A stretch of 64,000 nucleotides of DNA, from positions 62,001-126,000 of the forward strand of contig CAVYNE010000005.1 of the NCBI GenBank assembly GCA_963769715.1. Direction: 5' to 3'. The notes under the pieces are model-generated. The model had not been told where the DNA came from. It did no database searches and saw only the letters and a program-made list of their open reading frames with translations. Each line of letters opens with the position of its first letter. Position 1 is the stretch's first letter. Source of the DNA: Palsa-504 sp963769715. GTDB lineage: Bacteria > Actinomycetota > Actinomycetes > Streptosporangiales > Streptosporangiaceae. The position numbers and the translations under genes are program-made. This document shows, piece by piece, positions 57,680 to 64,000 of this stretch.

Positions 57680-58254
57680 TCAATGAATGTGGCTCTCTAC
57701 CTGCTAGAAAGTCTTTGATAAATCCCGCAACTATCAGGCCAGGTCAGCGGGTCGTCTGGTGATCGAGGCCACGTTCCCGGTGCGACCCGGCGCGGCCGGC
57801 GCGGCCGGCCAGGCGCGGCCATCTCGGGCCTTGTGACACACAGGCCCCGGCAGACGCACTACCAGGACCCTAAAAGGCACCCCTCGCACGGCTGTTTCAT
57901 GATCATGAGCAGTTCGGGACAATATTTGTCCCGAACTGCACACGATCATGGTCCGCGCCCGGAATGCCTCACCCTGAGGTTTCCTCATAACCGGACATAA
58001 CGGATCGCTCGCAGGGCGACGGCCGCTTCATCACCGCCAGCCAGCATCCGCGCGGCTCGCCGGAGGCGTCCTGCCCACTGCGAACGAGCCTGACCAGCCA
58101 GCCAAACCCGGACCACGGCCCAGGCAAGCTTCCTCAAGTTCCCAGCAGCGCGGCAGACGGGGCCAGGAGCCCGCGCCCCCCAGACGAGGACGCGCGATCC
58201 CAGCGAAAAACGGCACTCTGCCCGGAAGAGTCACTAGAGCGCCACGTTCATTGA
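57680..58254. mobile_element. Miniature inverted-repeat element, copy B (complete)
   Basis: 575 bases. The left end TCAATGAATGTGGCTCTC (57680-) and the right end (58234-58254, reverse complement TCAATGAACGTGGCGCTC) are inverted repeats of 21 bases with 18 matches. The first 387 bases match copy A at 9657-10041. No transposase gene or conserved frame: the minus-strand frames in A and B diverge at single-base indels. An obvious target duplication is not seen. Likely mobilised in trans. Confidence 0.78.
57898..57950. repeat. 53-base hairpin inside miniature element B
   Basis: Identical to 9873-9925: 14-bp perfect inner stem with TAT loop plus a 10-bp outer stem. Complete conservation of this part between diverged copies suggests a function, such as protein binding or RNA structure. 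Confidence 0.88.
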
Positions 58255-58340
58255 TTTTGCGGCCTGCCACGCCAGCCTGCGGGGTCCGGTATGGGGGAAT
58301 GGGTGGGTTTGGGGGCAGGCGGGGCGCCGAATGGCGCGGG

Positions 58341-59018
58341 TCAGGTAGTGGGTCCGGCCGGGCCTGCGCCGAGGTAGCGGAGCACCGCGAGCACCCGCCG
58401 GTGGCCGGTGTCACCCGGGTACAGGCCCAGCTTGGCGAAGATCGAGTTGATGTGCTTGCTCACCGCGCTGTCGGTGATCACCAGGGTCGCGCCGATCTCC
58501 GCGTTGGAGCGGCCCTCGGCCATCATGGCCAGCACGGCACGTTCCCGCTGCGTCAGGTGGTCCAAAGGATCCCCGCCCCGGCGCACCAGCAGCTGGGCCA
58601 CCACCTCCGGGTCCAGCGCGGTTCCGCCCGCCGCCACCCGGCGCAGCGCGTCAAGGAACTCGGCCACGTCGGCCACCCGGTCCTTCAGCAGGTAGCCGAC
58701 GCCGCGGGTGTTCGCCGACAGCAGGTCGGCGGCGTACCGCTCCTCCACGTACTGTGACAGCACCAAGATCGCGATGTCCGGCCACTGGCTGCGGATCACC
58801 AGCGCGGCGCGGATGCCCTCGTCGGTGTGGCTCGGCGGCATCCGGACATCGGCGATCACCACGTCGGGCTGCTCGCGCTCTACCGCCGCAAGCAGCCCGG
58901 AGGCCTCGCCCGCGGTGGCCGCGACCTCGAACCCGGCGCTCTCGAGCAGCTTGGTCAGGCCGGCCAGGAGCAGCACCGAGTCCTCGGCGATCACCACCCG
59001 GGGGCGGCCCGGCCCCAT
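58341..59018 (-). CDS. NarL/LuxR-family response regulator
   Basis: 225 residues from ATG at 59018 (an in-frame GTG at 59057 is possible). Receiver domain with A-E-D acidic pocket, phospho-acceptor Asp57 (V-V-I-A-D-V-R-M-P), and conserved Lys in L-L-K-D-R. The C-terminal LuxR HTH is L-T-Q-R-E-R-A-V-L-A-M-M-A-E-G-R-S-N-A-E-I. Its probable kinase is the HisKA_3 protein at 62386, separated by the ABC exporter genes that it may regulate. Confidence 0.93.
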   Translation of the reverse strand: MGPGRPRVVIAEDSVLLLAGLTKLLESAGFEVAATAGEASGLLAAVEREQPDVVIADVRMPPSHTDEGIRAALVIRSQWPDIAILVLSQYVEERYAADLLSANTRGVGYLLKDRVADVAEFLDALRRVAAGGTALDPEVVAQLLVRRGGDPLDHLTQRERAVLAMMAEGRSNAEIGATLVITDSAVSKHINSIFAKLGLYPGDTGHRRVLAVLRYLGAGPAGPTT

Positions 59019-59105
59019 AGCGCCGACCGTCCCCGGCTCGCCTGTCACGGGTCCCACGTTATGGCACCGGACGACCGGGATGGGTGCCGCTTCACCGCCG
59101 GCTCC

Positions 59106-61469
59106 TCACTCGGCGCGTAGCGCTGTGGCCGGGCGGGCCCGGGCCGCCCAGCCCGCGGGCAGCAGCGCCCCGGCGGCCGCGATGGCGAGAGCGGCCAGGG
59201 ACAGCGGCGCCAGCCGAGCCGGGGGGAAGACCTGGCTGAAGCTGGCCGGAATGCCGGTGTGCGCGGTGCCGGCCATCGCGTTCAGGGTGGCCGTGGTCAG
59301 CGCGACCGCGGCGGGTGCCGCGATCACCGCGGCCAGGATGGCGGGACCGGCGACCCAGCTCACCACCATGGTGAGCATCTGGCCGGGCCGCATGCCGAGC
59401 GCCTTGAAGATCCCGAGGTCGTGCACCCGATCCCGGGTGCTCATCAGCACGGTGTTGAGCACGCCGAGGCCCGCGGCGACCGCGACCATGAGCGCCAGCA
59501 GGCCGACCAGCGCGCTGGCGATCTGGTAGAACTGGCCGCCATCCGGGCTGGTGGCCCCCCAGGGGCTGCGCGAGCCCAGCCGTGCGTTCACCGCCTGGAT
59601 GTACGCGGTGGCGCTGGTGCCGGGCCGCAGCCCCACGTAGTACTCCTGCAGGCTCGCGGTCGTGGCCATGCCGGGCAGCGTCTGCGTGCTGCCGTACAGC
59701 GTGGGCTCGTTGGACGGGTGGAACACCTCTCCGGCGATCCGCACGGTGACCTCGCTCGCTGGGTCGGTGCCCATGGTCACGGTGGCGGTGTCGCCGACGG
59801 CTAGGCCGCTGGCGGTGAGGAACGCGGTGTTGACGTCGACCTCGCCCGGCGCGTCATACCAGTGCCCGACGATGATGCCGTAATCGATCCAGGAGGCGTC
59901 GCCGCCGAACGCCTGGGCGTTCACGCTCTGCGCGACGCCGGGGACCTTGACCTCCGCGCCGTACACGGCCACGTCGTGCTGCGTGCCGGGCTGGGCGCGC
60001 AGCGCGGCGGTCACCACGGCGTTCTGGGCCGCGTCGGGCGACTGCTGCGGGCCAGCCCCCGTCCCCGGGCCGACCTGCTGGATCTGCACCGGGGCGGTGG
60101 CGGAGTGGGTCTGGCTGGCCGCGGCGCGGCTCAGCGAGGCGTTCAGCCCGAACGCGAAGATCACCGCGGTGGCGCCGAACGCGATCGCGGCGAGCGACAC
60201 GATGGTGCGGGCGGGCCGGGCGAACGGCGCCGCGAAACCCAGGCCGACCGGCCGTGGCAGGCGCAGTCGGGCGGCGAGGCGGTGTGCGGCGTACCCGCGG
60301 CCGGCCCGGGGGGCGCGACCCGCCGCGATCGCCTGCACGGCGGACAGCCGTCCCGCGCGCAGCGCGGGCCCGAGCGCGGCTAGCGCGGTCAGCGCGAGCA
60401 TCCCGACCGGGGCGGCGACCGAGGCCCACCACGGCACCTGCTGGCTGCCGACCCCGTAGGCAGCGGACGACTGGTGCAGCACCGAGACCGCCAGCAGGTT
60501 GCCTGCCACCACCCCGGCCACGCAGCCGGCCAGGGCCGGCCAGCCGACCCGGCTCAGGTACGCGACCGCGACCTGGGCCGGGGTCAGGCCCAGGCTCTTG
60601 AGCACGCCGATCCGGTGGTACCCGGCGACGACCGCGCCGCTAACCACGTTGCCGACGATGAGCACCGCCATGGCCAGGCCGATCAGCGCGAACGCGACCA
60701 CGAACGGCTCCATGATGGCCCCGTTGCCGGCCGCCGCGTGCTCCGCCGCGAGCCAGGAGCCGGCGCCGGTCACCGTGCCCGGCGGCAGCGCCCTGGTCAC
60801 CTCGGCCACGTCGGCGCGGATCTGGGCGTAGCTGCCGGCGCTGGCGAACCGGTACAGCAGCTGCGCGCTGGCCGGACCGCCCGGCCCCCGTAGGCGGGCG
60901 ATCTGGCCGGGGGTGACCCAGCCGTCGGCGGTGTTCGTGATCGAGTTGGCGAAACCGACCACGGTCAGGGCCGGGGCACCCGGCACCCCCGTGACGGTGA
61001 GCGTGCTGCCCAGCTGCGGCCCGCCCCCCTGACCCGGGATCTGGCTGCCGTCCAGCACGACCTGGCCCGGGCCGTCCGGCCAGTGCCCGGCGTTCAGCAC
61101 CACGTTGTCGACCGGGCCGCCGGGCGAGGCGCGCCCGGCCAGCAGGAGCTGCCCGAACGGCTGGCCGCCGGACTGCACCGGGACGGTTGCCTCAGCGAAC
61201 GGCCCGGCCGCCGCGGTGACTCCGCCGAGGGTACCGGTGGCGGCCAGCTCCGCCGAGGTAGCGCGCGCCGCGTTCACGGTGACGGTCACGTCCGCGCCGC
61301 GCTGGGTGCCGAATGCATGGATGAACGGCGTATTGCTGGCCGCGAGCAGCGCGAAGCCGAGCGTGGCCGAGGCGGTGGAGACCAGCAGCACCATGCCGAT
61401 CACGACCGCCTGCACCTTGTGCCGCAGCATGCCGCCGGTGGCGGTCCTGATCGCTCCGAGCCAGCTCAT
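59106..61469 (-). CDS. FtsX/MacB-type ABC transporter permease
   Basis: 787 residues. Two FtsX-like units: an N-terminal TM helix and large extracytoplasmic domain, a three-helix bundle (~250-380), a second extracytoplasmic domain, and a final three-helix bundle (~660-780) with the family L-G-I-F-K-A-L-G-M-R-P-G-Q-M and I-G-V-L-K-S-L-G-L-T-P-A-Q-V coupling motifs. Typical of actinobacterial exporters for lipids or peptides. The start overlaps the ATPase stop by ATGA. Confidence 0.9.
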   Translation of the reverse strand: MSWLGAIRTATGGMLRHKVQAVVIGMVLLVSTASATLGFALLAASNTPFIHAFGTQRGADVTVTVNAARATSAELAATGTLGGVTAAAGPFAEATVPVQSGGQPFGQLLLAGRASPGGPVDNVVLNAGHWPDGPGQVVLDGSQIPGQGGGPQLGSTLTVTGVPGAPALTVVGFANSITNTADGWVTPGQIARLRGPGGPASAQLLYRFASAGSYAQIRADVAEVTRALPPGTVTGAGSWLAAEHAAAGNGAIMEPFVVAFALIGLAMAVLIVGNVVSGAVVAGYHRIGVLKSLGLTPAQVAVAYLSRVGWPALAGCVAGVVAGNLLAVSVLHQSSAAYGVGSQQVPWWASVAAPVGMLALTALAALGPALRAGRLSAVQAIAAGRAPRAGRGYAAHRLAARLRLPRPVGLGFAAPFARPARTIVSLAAIAFGATAVIFAFGLNASLSRAAASQTHSATAPVQIQQVGPGTGAGPQQSPDAAQNAVVTAALRAQPGTQHDVAVYGAEVKVPGVAQSVNAQAFGGDASWIDYGIIVGHWYDAPGEVDVNTAFLTASGLAVGDTATVTMGTDPASEVTVRIAGEVFHPSNEPTLYGSTQTLPGMATTASLQEYYVGLRPGTSATAYIQAVNARLGSRSPWGATSPDGGQFYQIASALVGLLALMVAVAAGLGVLNTVLMSTRDRVHDLGIFKALGMRPGQMLTMVVSWVAGPAILAAVIAAPAAVALTTATLNAMAGTAHTGIPASFSQVFPPARLAPLSLAALAIAAAGALLPAGWAARARPATALRAE

Positions 61470-62182
61470 GCCGGCACTCCCACATCCGCGCCGGCCAGCT
61501 GGCCGTCCACGAGCCGTACCGTGCGAGCCGCGTACCGCTCGGCCAGGGCCGGGTCGTGGGTAACCAGCACCAGAGTCTGCCCGCCGGCGTTGAGCTGGCG
61601 CAGCAGCGCGCCGATCTCCTGCCCGGTGGCGGTGTCCAGCGCCCCGGTCGGCTCGTCGGCCAGCAGCAGCTCTGGGGAGTTCACCAGCGCCCGGGCGATC
61701 GCCACCCGCTGCCGCTGGCCGCCGGACAGCCGCGCCGGGTAGGCGTTCTTGTGCTGCTCGATGCCCATCCGCGCCAGCAGGTCGTCGGCCCGCGCTCGCG
61801 CCTGTTGGCGCGAGGCACCCGCCAGCTGGGCAGGCAGCAGCACGTTGTCTTCCACGGTGAGGTCGTCCAGCAGGTTGAAGAACTGGAAGATGATCCCGAC
61901 GTGCCGGGCCCGGAACCGGGCCAGCGCGCTCTCGCCGAGGGCGTCAATCTGCCGCCCCGCCACGGTGACCGTGCCGGCGGTGGGCCGGTCCAGCCCGGCG
62001 ATGAGGTTGAGCAGCGTGGACTTCCCGCTGCCCGAGGGACCCATGACGGCCACCACCTCCCCGGCCGCCACGCTCAGGCTGACGTCCGCCAGCGCCGGCC
62101 GCGCACCGGCCTGATAGGTCTTGGTCACGCCGTTGATCCGGATCACGTCGCCGTCGGCGTCGGGCACCCTCTGCTGTCTCAT
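61466..62182 (-). CDS. ABC transporter ATPase (MacB/LolD type)
   Basis: 238 residues. Walker A G-P-S-G-S-G-K-S (48-55), the signature L-S-G-G-Q-R-Q (about 152-158) and A-D-E-P-T-G-A-L-D. Forms the exporter with the overlapping permease. Divergent from the histidine kinase, an arrangement common for envelope-stress two-component systems with MacB-like pumps. Confidence 0.93.
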   Translation of the reverse strand: MRQQRVPDADGDVIRINGVTKTYQAGARPALADVSLSVAAGEVVAVMGPSGSGKSTLLNLIAGLDRPTAGTVTVAGRQIDALGESALARFRARHVGIIFQFFNLLDDLTVEDNVLLPAQLAGASRQQARARADDLLARMGIEQHKNAYPARLSGGQRQRVAIARALVNSPELLLADEPTGALDTATGQEIGALLRQLNAGGQTLVLVTHDPALAERYAARTVRLVDGQLAGADVGVPA

Positions 62183-62385
62183 CGGATCCTCTCAATACGG
62201 AATTAGCCGGCCGGGCCGGGTGGGCTCGGGAACCCGGCAGGCCCGGCCGCGGATGCCAGGATGGCGCATCCGGGCGGCCGCGCGCAGTGGCCCAGGAGCC
62301 CGAATCCGGGGTGAAGCTAGCACCACCCCCGACCGTGAACCCTGCTGGATGGGCGGGCCCGGCCCGCACGCGTACCGTGGACGTC

Positions 62386-63681
62386 ATGGCCACCTCCGTC
62401 CTGCCTCGCGGCGCGCCGACCCGGCGGTACCGCCGCGTCCCGTGGTCGCCGCGGGCCTGGGGCCAGGCCCTGTACCTGGCCGGGGGAATCCCGGCGCAGC
62501 TTGTCCCGCTGCTCCTCGTGGTCTTGAGCTCCTTGGCCAGGCCTAGAGGGCTGTGGCCTCTTCTCCTCCTGGTAGCCGTGTTCCTTGCGGTGCCGCTGCT
62601 CACCGCGATCCAGCGCCATCGGCTGCGGGCCACCGCCGGCGTGCTGATACCGCCGCAGCCGGTCATACCCGACCGGCTGAGCGCGCGGGGGATCGTCACG
62701 GCGGCCCGCACGCGGGCCACCTGGCGCCAGCTCGGTTACCACCTGCTAGCTGCCCCGGCGCTGGCGGTGGCCGCCATCATTGCCCTCGGGATGTGGCTGG
62801 CGGGAATCCTGTACGCCCTGGTGTACGCCTACGCCTGGACGCTGCCCGCGGGAAGCCTGCTCCAGCGCGGCCAGTCGTCGCCGCTACCCGGGCACCTGCC
62901 GCCCTTCTCCAACATCTCGATGGACGCCTACCTGACCGCCGGCGGGATCGCGCTGCTGGTGACCGCCCCGTGGCTCACCGCCGCGGTCGGTGCGCTGGAC
63001 GCCAGAGCCGCCCGGGCGCTGCTGGGCCCGAGCCGCGCCGAGGAGCTGGAATACCAGGTGGAACGGCTGGCCCAGACCCGGGCAGGCGTGGTCGACGCCG
63101 CCGACGCCGAGCGGCGCCGCCTGGAGCGGGACCTGCACGACGGCACCCAGCAGCGGCTGGTCTCGCTCGCGATGCGGCTGGGCATGGCCCGCGCTGAACG
63201 CCCCGACGCGGCGCAGGCTCATCAGGTCATCGCCGAGGCCCACGAGGAGGCCAAGGCCGCCCTCCTCGAGCTTCGCCACCTGGTCCGCGGCCTGCACCCG
63301 GCCGTGCTCGAGGACCGCGGCCTGGACGCGGCGCTTTCCGGCGTGGCGGCGCGGCTGCCGATCCCGGTCCGGCTGACCGTGGACGTGCCCCACCGACCGC
63401 CGCCCATGATCGAGGCGGTCGCCTACTTCGTGGTCTCCGAAGGCCTCACCAACATCACCAAGCACGCCCAGGCGAGCCAGGCGGAGGTGGTCGTGCAACG
63501 TGCCAACGACCGGCTGCACATCATCGTCAGCGACGACGGCGTGGGCGGCGCCGACCCGGCCCGCGGCACCGGCCTGGCCGGCCTGGCCAAGCGCGCCGCG
63601 TCGGTCGACGGAACCTTCGATATCGCCAGCCCGCCCGGCGGGCCGACCCTGCTCACGGTGGACCTGCCATGCGCGCGGTAG
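62386..63681 (+). CDS. HisKA_3-type sensor histidine kinase
   Basis: 431 residues from ATG at 62386; an upstream GTG at 62287 adds a Pro-rich leader. Four to five TM helices with a long extracytoplasmic loop, then the dimerisation helix E-R-R-R-L-E-R-D-L-H-D-G-T-Q-Q-R-L (phospho-His about 251). The HATPase follows, with N-I-T-K-H-A and D-D-G-V-G-G boxes. Partner of the NarL-type regulator at 58341. The stop overlaps the next gene by 13 bases. Confidence 0.92.
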   Translation: MATSVLPRGAPTRRYRRVPWSPRAWGQALYLAGGIPAQLVPLLLVVLSSLARPRGLWPLLLLVAVFLAVPLLTAIQRHRLRATAGVLIPPQPVIPDRLSARGIVTAARTRATWRQLGYHLLAAPALAVAAIIALGMWLAGILYALVYAYAWTLPAGSLLQRGQSSPLPGHLPPFSNISMDAYLTAGGIALLVTAPWLTAAVGALDARAARALLGPSRAEELEYQVERLAQTRAGVVDAADAERRRLERDLHDGTQQRLVSLAMRLGMARAERPDAAQAHQVIAEAHEEAKAALLELRHLVRGLHPAVLEDRGLDAALSGVAARLPIPVRLTVDVPHRPPPMIEAVAYFVVSEGLTNITKHAQASQAEVVVQRANDRLHIIVSDDGVGGADPARGTGLAGLAKRAASVDGTFDIASPPGGPTLLTVDLPCAR

Positions 63682-64000
63682 CCGCCCGCGGCCGCTGGAT
63701 CTGGGGCCTGTCCGGCCTGGTCACCACGGCGGCCCTCGTCGTCCCCGGTACCCGCCTCATCACCTCAGCCGGGCAGGCCGAGCACGCGCAGCCGGCGCAG
63801 ACCGCGAGCCGGACGGTAACGGTGCCGCAGCCGGTCACCAGCCTGACCGTGCAGAGCTACGGCGACCCGGTGCAGGTATCGGCCGGACCGGTCCGCCGCG
63901 TCGAGGTCACGGAAATCCTCAATTACGATCCGCAGGCGGGCGGTCCGCCTGCGGTGGCGCAGTCGGTGTCCGGCGGCCACCTCAGCCTGGGCGACCCCGC
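63669..64000 (+). CDS. Membrane-anchored exported protein, 5' part (runs off right edge)
   Basis: 110 residues in the window. Arg-rich N-terminus, one hydrophobic helix (I-W-G-L-S-G-L-V-T-T-A-A-L-V-V-P-G), then a beta-rich exported part with T-V-T-V-P-Q-P-V-T-S-L-T-V-Q-S-Y-G-D-P-V-Q-V. The pattern resembles DUF4097-type putative adhesin proteins that accompany such kinase/ABC clusters. It overlaps the kinase 3' end by 13 bases, so expression is coupled; an accessory sensor role is inferred. Confidence 0.65.
   Translation, partial: MRAVAARGRWIWGLSGLVTTAALVVPGTRLITSAGQAEHAQPAQTASRTVTVPQPVTSLTVQSYGDPVQVSAGPVRRVEVTEILNYDPQAGGPPAVAQSVSGGHLSLGDP

Overview
The window is about 70% G+C. Codon third positions are strongly G/C, there are many GTG starts, stop/start overlaps (ATGA or GTGA) are frequent, and promoters sit in short AT-rich islands. 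It also carries F420/FMN luciferase-like oxidoreductases, several acyl-CoA dehydrogenases, crotonases and acyl-CoA ligases, FCD-type GntR regulators and a HisKA_3/LuxR two-component system. Together these point to a soil-type high-GC actinomycete. I cannot name the genus. No rRNA, tRNA or CRISPR array was found.

Layout. (1) 1-9.6 kb: a catabolic block with an Ltp-like thiolase-fold/DUF35 pair and an acyl-CoA dehydrogenase, an amidohydrolase, two Rieske proteins, two SDRs, an LLM oxidoreductase, a SnoaL-like protein and an acyl-CoA ligase. (2) 9.6-16.9 kb: a miniature inverted-repeat element, a decapitated arylsulfatase, PPK2, an acyl-CoA dehydrogenase, a second LLM enzyme, a GalT-like protein and a crotonase. 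(3) 16.9-22.3 kb: an island with a VapBC-type toxin-antitoxin pair and a 1313-residue SNF2 ATPase whose N-terminus carries three apparent double-stranded-RNA-binding domains. The island is bracketed by the crotonase 3' end and an 89-bp diverged copy of that 3' end. (4) 22.3-28.4 kb: asparaginase, azoreductase/MarR, and a TetR/MFS efflux region littered with duplicated remnants. (5) 28.4-32.6 kb: a double-hotdog thioesterase, a crotonase, an orphan N6-adenine DNA methylase, and an inverted-repeat cassette containing a broken alpha/beta hydrolase.

(6) 32.6-44.3 kb: two branched-chain/aromatic-acid-type (Liv/Urt-like) ABC importers arranged back to back. In each, both permeases and the first ATPase are fused into one polypeptide of over 920 residues; the second set ends in an acyl-CoA ligase. 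(7) 44.4-51 kb: a hypothetical protein, cupin, SnoaL, SDRs, a crotonase and two FCD GntR regulators. (8) 51-52.4 kb: an IS200/IS605-group TnpB-only element. (9) 52.4-57.6 kb: a GT87-like membrane protein, an N-terminally truncated ligase, an L,D-transpeptidase, and a MarR regulator with an operator shared with a truncated exported protein. (10) 57.7-58.25 kb: the second miniature element. (11) 58.3-64 kb: a response regulator, FtsX-type permease, ABC ATPase, histidine kinase and an exported protein.

Integrated view (inference): most genes fit import of an organic acid by the fused Liv transporters, CoA activation by the ligases, and breakdown by dehydrogenase, hydratase, SDR and a thiolase-fold aldolase, under FCD-type repressors. 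The substrate cannot be read from sequence; ring-containing acids such as steroid or terpenoid side chains are one possibility. The region is unusually plastic: expanded minisatellites inside and between genes, miniature elements, decapitated genes and frameshifts at repeats. The most novel candidate is the dsRNA-binding-domain/SNF2 protein next to the toxin-antitoxin pair.
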